A stretch of DNA of 6,367 nucleotides from Candidatus Methanoplasma reticulitermitis (GCA_031287135.1 JAITTK010000024.1:1-6367), one strand, 5' to 3'; positions 1 through 5,491 are shown, numbered from the stretch's first letter. Notes: a model not told the origin generated them from the sequence alone. Numbers and translations: made by a program.

Positions 1-203
1 ATCATTAGGTGGACATCGAAAGGCATCCTCGTCAGATCCCTTATGGACCCTATGACCGAAGGCCCGATGGTTATGTTCGGTACGAACATGCCATCCATGA
101 CATCCAAATGCGCCCAGTCCGCGCCCGCGGACTCTATCCTCTTTATCTCCTATCCCAAAATGGAAAAGTCGGCGGATAACAGAGATGGCGCTACCTTGGT
201 CAT
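1..203 (-). CDS. rpe: Ribulose-phosphate 3-epimerase, N-terminal 67 codons, with in-frame TAG at codon 18
   Basis: This enzyme interconverts D-ribulose 5-phosphate and D-xylulose 5-phosphate in the cytosolic pentose-phosphate network. Reading from the ATG at 203-201 gives MTKVAPSLLSADFSILG, then TAG (152-150), then EIKRIESAGADWAHLDVMDG and onward to PFDVHLM at the window edge. The APSxLSADF strand, the HxDVMDGxFVPNxTIGP segment and the DVHLM strand are family hallmarks. The active-site Ser7 and metal ligands His32, Asp34 and His65 are present, and Asp37 is also kept. Codon 18 lies in the first helix, where E. coli Rpe has Glu, so GAG to TAG is a single change. No downstream start could restore beta strand 1. 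Upstream there is a TATA-like element but no clear Shine-Dalgarno site, so the mRNA is probably leaderless. Identity is near certain. Whether the gene is translated (amber read as pyrrolysine or suppressed), is a pseudogene, or carries a sequence error is open. The C-terminal two thirds lie outside the window. Confidence 0.88.
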
Positions 204-227
204 GTTCCGGGCTATTGTTCTTCTCTG

Positions 228-236
228 ATTTATAAT
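228..236 (-). promoter_or_regulatory. TATA box of rpe
   Basis: The minus strand reads ATTATAAAT here, centred about 29 bp before the rpe ATG (203). Archaeal transcription starts about 25 bp after the TATA centre, which would put the first base within a few bases of the start codon. That fits a leaderless message and the lack of a Shine-Dalgarno motif. An intact promoter argues mildly against rpe being a long-dead pseudogene. Confidence 0.55.
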
Positions 237-432
237 TTTGAATACAGATACGCTCCTCGAACATCGGTCTTGCGTTACCAGTAGATCTTATGAAAGGACA
301 ACGGCAAACGACCGGTATGATTTCCACAATCGTTACGATATATTCTGCGGCCAAACCGCGGATCCCGGGCGTCGGCATCATCGGAGGCGATAGGTGTCAG
401 ACCGACGGCGCCGGGCATATTTGTCAAGAAAC

Positions 433-440
433 TAATATAT
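433..440 (+). promoter_or_regulatory. Possible TATA box of the small Cys/His protein-rnz pair
   Basis: The AT-rich element TAATATAT stands out about 26 bp before the ATG at 463. A start 25 bp downstream would fall almost on that ATG and leave the GGAG at 449-452 outside or at the very end of the transcript. The element and the ribosome site are therefore not fully compatible, and the call is tentative. Confidence 0.35.
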
Positions 441-462
441 CCGCTCACGGAGATTATGCGGT

Positions 463-672
463 ATGGCATTGGATAATAAAAACGGTGCAAACGTCTGCGA
501 CGTTGCGGGCTGTGACAAAGAGGCTGAGAGATCTATAAGCCTGAAGCAGATCTCAAAGTCATCGCTTAAACTGAAGGATCCGAATGTTAGAAGTGCGCAT
601 CTCTGCAAGGAGCACTACCGGACATTCAAGAAGGATACCAAGACAAGCAGAGAGCTCGATAAATACTACTGA
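463..672 (+). CDS. Small Cys/His (probable zinc-binding) protein of unknown function
   Basis: This encodes 69 residues. I do not recognise a named family. Cys12-x4-Cys17 near the N-terminus and His46-x-Cys48-x2-His51 near the C-terminus could form one zinc site, with a Lys/Ser-rich stretch (about 24-43) between them. The C-terminal tail is basic and then ends in Tyr-Tyr, and the protein has no signal peptide or membrane segment. That suggests a small cytosolic nucleic-acid- or ribosome-associated protein, which is inference only. The start at 463 is supported by GGAG at 449-452 with 10 bp spacing, and an in-frame TAA at 433-435 blocks any longer version. The ATG at 456 is out of frame. The gene stops in TGA only 11 bp before rnz, so the two are probably co-transcribed. 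Reality as a gene is supported by the patterned Cys/His residues, the ribosome site and the tight coupling to rnz. Confidence 0.7.
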   Translation: MALDNKNGANVCDVAGCDKEAERSISLKQISKSSLKLKDPNVRSAHLCKEHYRTFKKDTKTSRELDKYY

Positions 673-683
673 TCGGGGAACAG

Positions 684-1595
684 ATGTTGGACATACTGTT
701 TTTGGGCACGGGGGCCAGCATACCTTCGAGGGACAGAGGGATGCCCTCCGTGGCAGTCCGTTGCGGCACGGAGATAGTGCTGTTCGACTGCGGGGAGGGT
801 ACGCAACGGCAGATGATGACATCCCCGTTCTCTTTCATGAAGGTCAAGGGGATATTCATAACACACCTACACGGCGATCACTTTCTGGGGCTCCCCGGAC
901 TGATACAGACCATGGGGCTGTCCGGCAGGAAGGACGATCTCGTGGTTTGCGGACCGGAAGGCCTTTCCCAAGGCATAAACGCATTCCTATCGGTATGCGA
1001 GGGGGAGATGGGATTCACTCTGAAGACTATCGATATGATATCCGGCGACAGGTTGGAGTTCGACCGTTTTTCCGTTACAGCTTTCACGACGGAGCACACG
1101 GTACCGTCCCTGGGCTATAAACTCACGGAGAACGATTACAAAGGGAGGTTCGACAGGAAGAAGGCGGCCGCGCTAGGCCTCAGACCGGGTCCGGATTTCG
1201 CAAGACTGCATAACGGGGACGCGGTCGGGGACGTTACTCCCGACATGATCGTCGGTCCGCCGAGGCCGGGGTGCAGTGTAGTATATTCGGGGGATACAGT
1301 TCCGTGCCGGGAACTGTCGGACGCCGCAACGGGAGCGGACGTGCTGATACACGAGTCAACATTCTCAGGAAAAGAATCCAAGCTGGCCCCGGAGCATAAA
1401 CATTCCACATCCGTCCAGGCGGCCGAAACGGCCAGGGAATGCGGGTGCAGGATCCTGTTCATGGTGCATATAAGCAACAGATATGAAGACAGGTACGCAC
1501 TGGAAAAAGAAGCGAAGAACATATTCGCGGATTCATTCGCCCCACGGGACATGGACCTTTACACGGTGTCCAGGGAAAGCTTCAGATTAATTTGA
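684..1595 (+). CDS. rnz: Ribonuclease Z (tRNA 3' endonuclease)
   Basis: RNase Z cuts the 3' trailer from precursor tRNAs after the discriminator base, before CCA is completed. The 303 residues are the usual length for the short archaeal and bacterial form. This is a metallo-beta-lactamase fold with the full zinc set: His61, His63, Asp65 and His66 in HLHGDH, His138 in TTEHTVPS, Asp204 in YSGDT and His262 in MVHISNRY. The family GLGT-like opening is LFLGTGAS, and FDCGEGTQRQ (35-44) is the standard RNase Z signature. LGLRPGPDFARLHNGDAV (164-181) matches the segment typical of this enzyme, and HKHST (238-242) holds the conserved His240. The ATG at 684 follows a weak GGGG (675-678). The gene lies 11 bp after the small Cys/His protein gene. 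Its last 14 bases overlap the 3' end of the opposite-strand regulator. Nothing is missing or unusual in the protein. Confidence 0.96.
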   Translation: MLDILFLGTGASIPSRDRGMPSVAVRCGTEIVLFDCGEGTQRQMMTSPFSFMKVKGIFITHLHGDHFLGLPGLIQTMGLSGRKDDLVVCGPEGLSQGINAFLSVCEGEMGFTLKTIDMISGDRLEFDRFSVTAFTTEHTVPSLGYKLTENDYKGRFDRKKAAALGLRPGPDFARLHNGDAVGDVTPDMIVGPPRPGCSVVYSGDTVPCRELSDAATGADVLIHESTFSGKESKLAPEHKHSTSVQAAETARECGCRILFMVHISNRYEDRYALEKEAKNIFADSFAPRDMDLYTVSRESFRLI

Positions 1596-2145
1596 GGATG
1601 TCGGCATTGGTAATGATACCGACGACTTTCCCCTTTTTGGCTACGAGCACGCCACCGCAGTTGCTCATCATCGATGCGACCGCAGACATCGGGGTGTTCT
1701 CATTCACCAGCGGGAAGGAATCCTCCATAACGCTTGAGATCACGGTCTCTTTCAGTTCGTCCATGGTCTTTCCCCTCCGCAACAAGTCGAACACGTTCCT
1801 CTCGGAAAGACTGCCGACCGGGGTGTCCCCGGAAAACACGGGAAGTTGCGAAAAACCAGTGGATTTCATGAGTTCAGTCGCGGAATGCACTTTTTCATCG
1901 ATCTGAATCGTTACAATATGTTTGGAGGCGACGTCGATCGCCTTTGTATCTTCCATGCTCGTCTGACGCATTCTGTCGAGTGCCTCGAAAAGTGCGACAA
2001 CGGTGTCATAACTCGCGGATATAGTCCCTCTTTCGATTTTCGCTATCGTGCTCTGACTCACGCCGGACCCCTTTGAAAGCTCAGTCTGGGTGATATCGAG
2101 ATTCTTCCTCAGCTTGCGTATCTCGGATGTGGGGGGAAATCTCAC
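1582..2145 (-). CDS. Transcriptional regulator: XRE-type HTH with two CBS domains
   Basis: The 187 residues have the architecture of the archaeal HTH-CBS-CBS regulators (COG3620 type). The helix-turn-helix spans about 7-58, with TQTELSKGSGVSQSTIAKIE as the core. CBS domain 1 covers about 69-122 and CBS domain 2 about 136-187. CBS2 keeps the adenosyl-ligand motif GIITNADIL, with Thr179 and Asp182. In CBS1 the matching stretch is GSLSERNVF, with Asn117 where Asp is usual, so ligand binding may depend mainly on CBS2. The start is GTG (2145-2143). It is the only usable start before an in-frame TGA at 2190-2188, and no Shine-Dalgarno site precedes it, so a short or absent leader is likely. The gene is divergent from S-adenosylmethionine synthetase. 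An inverted repeat overlapping its likely TATA region suggests autoregulation. The effector is unknown; SAM, MTA, AMP and ATP are all possible. Confidence 0.9.
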   Translation of the reverse strand: MRFPPTSEIRKLRKNLDITQTELSKGSGVSQSTIAKIERGTISASYDTVVALFEALDRMRQTSMEDTKAIDVASKHIVTIQIDEKVHSATELMKSTGFSQLPVFSGDTPVGSLSERNVFDLLRRGKTMDELKETVISSVMEDSFPLVNENTPMSAVASMMSNCGGVLVAKKGKVVGIITNADILKLI

Positions 2146-2164
2146 AACAACGGAATAAAATACT

Positions 2165-2180
2165 CGTATAAGAATATACG
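2165..2180. promoter_or_regulatory. Inverted repeat, candidate operator between the CBS regulator and SAM synthetase
   Basis: CGTATA-agaa-TATACG is a perfect 6 bp inverted repeat with a 4 bp centre. It lies 20 bp upstream of the regulator's GTG and 11 bp upstream of the synthetase TATA box. On the minus strand its TATATT part sits about 30 bp before the GTG, where that gene's TATA box should be, so a protein bound here would block the regulator's own promoter. XRE-type dimers bind such sites, but the sequence alone does not show binding. Confidence 0.45.
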
Positions 2181-2190
2181 GTTCGAATCA

Positions 2191-2200
2191 ATTTATAAAT
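2191..2200 (+). promoter_or_regulatory. TATA box of the SAM synthetase gene
   Basis: ATTTATAAAT is a strong archaeal TATA box. Initiation about 25 bp downstream falls near 2221, giving a leader of about 39 nt before the ATG at 2260. The element is itself a perfect palindrome, so it could in principle also serve the divergent regulator. Confidence 0.65.
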
Positions 2201-2227
2201 AAGGAAATACTAACATCGTTCAATTGA

Positions 2228-2241
2228 CACTTATTCAAGTG
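2228..2241 (+). promoter_or_regulatory. Small inverted repeat in the SAM synthetase leader
   Basis: CACTT-attc-AAGTG forms a 5 bp stem with a 4 nt loop. It lies just after the predicted transcription start and ends 5 bp before the Shine-Dalgarno element GAAGGT (2247-2252). It could be a weak RNA hairpin or a second protein site in the control region. It differs in sequence from the 2165-2180 repeat. A stem this short can occur by chance. Confidence 0.25.
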
Positions 2242-2259
2242 CCCAAGAAGGTAATGCAA

Positions 2260-3489
2260 ATGGCCAGGAAGAAGAACATTTACGTAGGCGGCGTTGATGA
2301 AATACCGCTTCCCAAGAAAAATATCGAAATCGTTGAAAGAAAAGGAATAGGTCATCCGGACAGTGTCGCCGATGCGCTCGCCGAGGAAGTGAGCAAGGCG
2401 CTTTGCAGGATGTACATAAAAGAGTTCGGATGCGTCCTTCACCACAACACCGATGAGACTCAGATAGCTGCGGGCCAGGCGGCCCCCAGATTCGGCGGCG
2501 GTGCGATAATAGACCCGTCCTACATCCTGCTTGTGGGGCGTACAACCACAACCATCGACAACGGGAAGGACATAAAAGCACTTCCGTGCAAACCGACAGC
2601 CCTCGCCGCTGCCAGGAAGTATCTCGACAAGACCTTCCCGAATCTGGATGTTGATTCGGAGATCGTGCTCGATGCGAAGTTCGGCATGGGTTCCGACGAC
2701 CTCACCGGCGTATACAAAGCATCGGGACACCTGGCGAACGACACCTCCTTCGGTGTCGGTTATGCACCGTACTCGATAACGGACAAACTCGTCCTCAAGA
2801 CGGAGGAATACATAAACGGCAGGCTCAAGAAGAAACTCCCGGAGAGCGGGCAGGACGTAAAGGTAATGGCTTCGAGAGTCGGTAACAAGGTAACCATGAC
2901 GGTCGCATGTGCGATGGTCGACAAGTACATCGAAGATGCCACGGCATACAAATCTGCCGTTGAGCAGCTTTACAACGCGACGCTCGACAATGCATTGAAG
3001 ATCATAGGGTCCCAGAAAGTGGATATCGACCTCTTTGTGAACACCGGCGACGACTATAAGAGAAAGGTATACTACCTGACATGCACGGGAATGTCTCAGG
3101 AGATGGGGGATGACGGGTCGGTCGGAAGAGGGAACAGATGCAACGGCCTCATAACCCCGTACAGACCGATGTCCATGGAAGCGACATCCGGAAAGAATCC
3201 GATCACGCACATAGGAAAGATATACAACATAATGTCCAAACTCATCGCCGATGACGTTGCGAAGAACGTCGGAGGAGATGCCGAGATACGTGTGAGGATA
3301 CTCTCGCAGATAGGGAAACCCGTCTCCGAGCCGTTGAACTGTTCGATAGACATAGTGACCGAAGGTGCCGACGTCAATCCCAAACTTGCAAAATGGCAGT
3401 CCGAGGCTGAAGCCATAGCATCGGATTGGTTGGACAACATAGATAAGGTAACAGAGCTTATCGTCAACGGGAAGGTCAGGACGTTCTGA
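2260..3489 (+). CDS. mat: S-adenosylmethionine synthetase, archaeal type
   Basis: This enzyme makes S-adenosylmethionine from methionine and ATP (EC 2.5.1.6), supplying methylation and radical-SAM chemistry. At 409 residues it matches the archaeal family (PF01941, COG1812), which is very divergent from bacterial MetK. Hallmarks include EIVERKGIGHPDS (23-35), HHNTDETQIAAGQAAPRFGG (61-80) and the segment from about 287 to 319 with GRGNRCNGLITPYRPMSMEA, a conserved stretch of the catalytic core. The ATG at 2260 is chosen because GAAGGT (2247-2252) lies 7 bp before it. The in-frame ATG at 2254 would leave 1 bp, and an in-frame TTG at 2224 has no ribosome site and almost coincides with the predicted transcription start. 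A winged-helix gene follows 28 bp downstream. Expression is probably tied to the TATA box at 2191 and the divergent CBS regulator. Confidence 0.97.
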   Translation: MARKKNIYVGGVDEIPLPKKNIEIVERKGIGHPDSVADALAEEVSKALCRMYIKEFGCVLHHNTDETQIAAGQAAPRFGGGAIIDPSYILLVGRTTTTIDNGKDIKALPCKPTALAAARKYLDKTFPNLDVDSEIVLDAKFGMGSDDLTGVYKASGHLANDTSFGVGYAPYSITDKLVLKTEEYINGRLKKKLPESGQDVKVMASRVGNKVTMTVACAMVDKYIEDATAYKSAVEQLYNATLDNALKIIGSQKVDIDLFVNTGDDYKRKVYYLTCTGMSQEMGDDGSVGRGNRCNGLITPYRPMSMEATSGKNPITHIGKIYNIMSKLIADDVAKNVGGDAEIRVRILSQIGKPVSEPLNCSIDIVTEGADVNPKLAKWQSEAEAIASDWLDNIDKVTELIVNGKVRTF

Positions 3490-3506
3490 GTTCTGATTTT
3501 AACGTC

Positions 3507-3511
3507 GGAGG
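3507..3511 (+). promoter_or_regulatory. Strong Shine-Dalgarno site of the winged-helix gene
   Basis: GGAGG lies 6 bp before the ATG at 3518 and 15 bp before the next in-frame ATG (3527), which fixes the start at 3518. It is the best ribosome site in the window. No TATA box is evident in the 28 bp after mat, which supports co-transcription with mat. Confidence 0.8.
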
Positions 3512-3517
3512 GTAAGA

Positions 3518-4102
3518 ATGAAGATAATGGAAGTTCCTCAATTCGGACCGATGTTCCGGTTCACCGATGCAAGCATATACTGGGCGCTCTACACTTTGTC
3601 AGATGGCAAGAGGATGGGCAGAAAGAAGCTCGCGGACAGAGTCGGCATCGGCGAAGGCAGCATGAGGCGGATCATCGATACTCTGAAGGAATGGAACTTC
3701 ATCCTTGTCAAACAGACCGGCATAACGATAACGAAGGCCGGTCAAGCTTTCCTAAACCAGATACCCATAAGGGTCGTGAACGTGGACCTCGGAGATTCGA
3801 CCGTGGGAGCATACACCCAAGGCATACTGGTTATGGGCGTGTCCGATAAAATCCACAACGGGATGCAGCAGAGGGATGCCGGCATAAAGGTCGGGGCCAC
3901 AGGCTGTACCACCGTTGTCATAAGGGATGGGGTCCTGATGATACCTCCCGATTGGAATATAGATGAGAGGGATCCGGATCTCGCATACAAGATACGAAAG
4001 GACACAGGCATAACGCAGAATGACATAATCATAGTGGGGAGCGCGGACACCAAGACCCTGGCGGTCGAGGCGGCCGTAAACGCTGCATTCGAACTCATCT
4101 GA
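3518..4102 (+). CDS. Winged-helix protein with C-terminal alpha/beta domain (DUF4443-like)
   Basis: The 194 residues form two parts. Residues about 16-80 look like a winged helix: an RKKLADRVGIGEGSMRRIID helix-turn-helix, a following helix, then a wing ending in TITKAGQAFL. Residues about 83-194 form a compact alpha/beta domain with KVGATGCTTVVIRDGVLMIP and a final IIIVGSADTKTLAVEAAVNA. This layout resembles archaeal proteins annotated with DUF4443, but that name is from memory and not checked. The Gly-rich GATGCTT turn could be a small-ligand or metal-binding loop. A cytosolic ligand-responsive transcription regulator is the best guess. It follows mat by 28 bp and precedes the TIM-barrel gene by 28 bp, so it may regulate or respond to SAM-linked metabolism; this is inference from position only. 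Confidence 0.8.
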   Translation: MKIMEVPQFGPMFRFTDASIYWALYTLSDGKRMGRKKLADRVGIGEGSMRRIIDTLKEWNFILVKQTGITITKAGQAFLNQIPIRVVNVDLGDSTVGAYTQGILVMGVSDKIHNGMQQRDAGIKVGATGCTTVVIRDGVLMIPPDWNIDERDPDLAYKIRKDTGITQNDIIIVGSADTKTLAVEAAVNAAFELI

Positions 4103-4130
4103 AACCCTTTATCAAATCCCGGACGCGAAA

Positions 4131-5084
4131 ATGAAACATCTCTTCAGCTACTCTGTCTGCCAGCCCCTCGAGGAACTCCCAGGTAGCGGGGAAGGTTTGA
4201 AGGAAATGGGGTGCGACGGTATCGAGCTCTTCACATTGTTCGAGAGGGTCCCTCCGGAATACAGGCGCTTCTCGCCTTCGGTGCATCTGCCGTTTGCCAT
4301 AGACTGGTACAGCGGATGGACAGGCAGGGCCGATACGGAGGAATTCGATGGGGACAGCGTCAAATACATAATGTTCGGGAGGAACAGAGATGAGATCGCG
4401 GAGAACATCAGATCCGCCATCATGTACGCGTCGGAGATCGATCCGGCATACGCGGTCCTGCATGCCAGCAATACAAATTTGGACGAGGTCATGTTCAGGG
4501 AGCAGACCGACAACAGCAGAGAGATACTCCGTGAGTTCTGCGACATGATGAATCAGACCGTAGCGGGTTTCGACGGAAATGAACCTCCCGTTAAATTGGC
4601 ATTCGAGAACCTGTGGTGGCCCGGGCTCAAACTGCTCGGCCGGTGGGAGTACGATTTCATGGTCACACATCTGGAGTTCGATAATTGGGGTTTCTGTCTT
4701 GATACCGGGCACATGATGAACACCCTTCCGGACGCATACGACGAGCGGACATGCGTTGATAGGCTGCTCGGGATATTCGGCGGATATCCGGATGATATGA
4801 AGGCACGCATCGGCACGGTGCACCTGCATGTGAGCACAAGCGCAGAGTACAGGAAATCCTTCAAACCGAAGGAAAGGCCCAAGGGGGAGACTATGCAGGA
4901 GACCGTTGCGAGGCTATATCCGCATATCAACATGATAGATCAGCACAGACCGTTCTCGGGAGACGGATGCAGGCTTCTGATCGAAGAGCTGTCTCCTGAT
5001 TTCGTGACACACGAGATGATAGGATCGGGAATGGAAAAACTACTTAAGGATTTCAAACAACAGCGTTCGCATTTCACTCCCTGA
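4131..5084 (+). CDS. TIM-barrel metalloenzyme of the xylose isomerase-like / endonuclease IV superfamily
   Basis: The 317 residues fold plausibly as an (alpha/beta)8 barrel. Candidate metal ligands sit at strand ends in order: His52 (SVHLPF), His111 (VLHASN), Glu159 (LAFENLWW), Asp191 and His194 (CLDTGHMMN), His231 or His233 (VHLHVS), Asp270 and His272 (IDQHRPF) and Glu295 (THEMIG). This is the order of the nine ligands of the trinuclear zinc site in E. coli endonuclease IV, including the D-x-x-H and D-x-H pairs. Simpler sugar isomerases of the superfamily use only a subset. The overall sequence is not that of a standard Nfo, and about 25 extra residues lie between the sixth and seventh ligands. 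Substrate is therefore undecided: abasic DNA, a sugar phosphate, or another polyol. The start has no good ribosome site; only GGA at 4121-4123 is nearby, and a TTTATC at 4108-4113 might act as a weak promoter. Confidence 0.85.
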   Translation: MKHLFSYSVCQPLEELPGSGEGLKEMGCDGIELFTLFERVPPEYRRFSPSVHLPFAIDWYSGWTGRADTEEFDGDSVKYIMFGRNRDEIAENIRSAIMYASEIDPAYAVLHASNTNLDEVMFREQTDNSREILREFCDMMNQTVAGFDGNEPPVKLAFENLWWPGLKLLGRWEYDFMVTHLEFDNWGFCLDTGHMMNTLPDAYDERTCVDRLLGIFGGYPDDMKARIGTVHLHVSTSAEYRKSFKPKERPKGETMQETVARLYPHINMIDQHRPFSGDGCRLLIEELSPDFVTHEMIGSGMEKLLKDFKQQRSHFTP

Positions 5085-5217
5085 TCATTTGCAGCCGGTC
5101 GATTGCGCACGGCGGCTGTCCCGATATGCTTCATGAGCGAATACAGGGGAACCCCGACGGCGGTCTCATGGGACATCACACGGGTTACCGACGAAACACG
5201 ACCCGGCGGAAAACGTC

Positions 5218-5248
5218 GATGGCCCGTACACCTGTACACGGGGCCATC
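5218..5248 (+). other. Strong imperfect hairpin between the TIM-barrel gene and L40e
   Basis: GATGGCC (5218-5224) pairs with GGCCATC (5242-5248). C5225 can extend the stem to G5241, and GTAC (5226-5229) with GTAC (5234-5237) can form an upper stem around a 4 nt loop, leaving a 3 nt bulge. It lies 133 bp after the TIM-barrel stop and 21 bp before the L40e TATA box, so it is outside the L40e transcript. It could mark the 3' end of the mat operon or belong to an unannotated RNA. No T-tract follows, so it is not a standard intrinsic terminator. The rest of 5085-5217 shows no gene I can support. Confidence 0.4.
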
Positions 5249-5268
5249 CGGCCGCGAGTTGACGAATC

Positions 5269-5277
5269 ATATAAATA
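5269..5277 (+). promoter_or_regulatory. TATA box of the L40e gene
   Basis: ATATAAATA predicts initiation near 5298. That gives a leader of about 16 nt that just includes the GAGG ribosome site at 5302-5305, 8 bp before the ATG. Confidence 0.65.
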
Positions 5278-5313
5278 ATACTTCAATAATGGACTTTCCC
5301 AGAGGAATAGATA

Positions 5314-5463
5314 ATGGCACGTTTCAAAGAGGCTGAGCAGAGGCTCCTCGACAAATCTGTCTGCATGAGCTGCTATGCGACAAACCCGAAAAAGGCAGAC
5401 AGGTGTCGCAAATGCGGATACAGCAACCTCAGGCCCAAAGCTAAAGAGAGCAGGAAACAGTAA
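5314..5463 (+). CDS. rpl40e: Large-subunit ribosomal protein L40e
   Basis: This is a 49-residue basic ribosomal protein of the 50S subunit, found in archaea and eukaryotes and absent from bacteria. In eukaryotes its homologue is made as a ubiquitin fusion; here it stands alone, as is normal in archaea. The sequence opens MARFKEAEQRLLDKSVCMSC and carries a zinc ribbon with Cys17-x2-Cys20 and Cys31-x2-Cys34, followed by GYSNLRPKAKESRKQ. Length and Cys spacing match archaeal L40e. The start has GAGG 8 bp upstream and its own TATA box. The stop is TAA, the only TAA among the complete genes here. It appears monocistronic, with a short T-tract soon after the stop. Confidence 0.96.
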   Translation: MARFKEAEQRLLDKSVCMSCYATNPKKADRCRKCGYSNLRPKAKESRKQ

Positions 5464-5469
5464 ATCCGC

Positions 5470-5474
5470 TTTTT
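5470..5474 (+). terminator. T-tract after L40e
   Basis: Five T residues begin 7 bp after the TAA stop. Archaeal RNA polymerase terminates at short T-rich stretches without needing a hairpin, so this may be the end of the L40e transcript. Another run (TTTT, 5499-5502) lies inside the inverted repeat just downstream. Confidence 0.4.
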
Positions 5475-5491
5475 CAATATTCGGTGTACTC

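Noticed and set aside
43..228. Plus-strand 61-residue open frame
   Set aside because: It is antisense to rpe, whose minus-strand translation matches the family residue by residue; the plus-strand frame has no recognisable content.
275..538. Open frames of 71 (minus) and 82 (plus) residues in the rpe-463 gap
   Set aside because: No ribosome site, no recognisable motif, and both run into the better supported small Cys/His gene.
584..1120. 178-residue plus-strand frame overlapping the small gene and rnz
   Set aside because: Out-of-frame shadow of rnz, with a composition rich in Arg, Gly and His and no family resemblance.
1582..1595. Overlap of the rnz and CBS regulator 3' ends
   Set aside because: A 14 bp convergent overlap is ordinary in compact archaeal genomes and needs no special explanation.
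2180..2189. GGTTCGAATC, resembling a tRNA T-loop
   Set aside because: The flanks do not form a T-stem, acceptor stem or other tRNA arms, so it is a chance match in the mat control region.
2224..2259. Longer SAM synthetase start at TTG 2224
   Set aside because: It coincides with the predicted transcription start, has no ribosome site, and adds 12 residues not expected in the family; ATG 2260 has a well-spaced GAAGGT.
2188..3210. 340-residue minus-strand frame opposite SAM synthetase
   Set aside because: Long antisense frames are common opposite GC-rich, conserved genes; it carries no motif and no promoter of its own that I can see.
4095..4829. 244-residue minus-strand frame opposite the TIM-barrel gene
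   Set aside because: Shadow of a gene with clear metal-ligand motifs; no recognisable product.
5103..5336. 77-residue plus-strand frame in the gap before L40e
   Set aside because: Starts at TTG with no ribosome site and runs across the L40e TATA box and start; composition looks non-coding.
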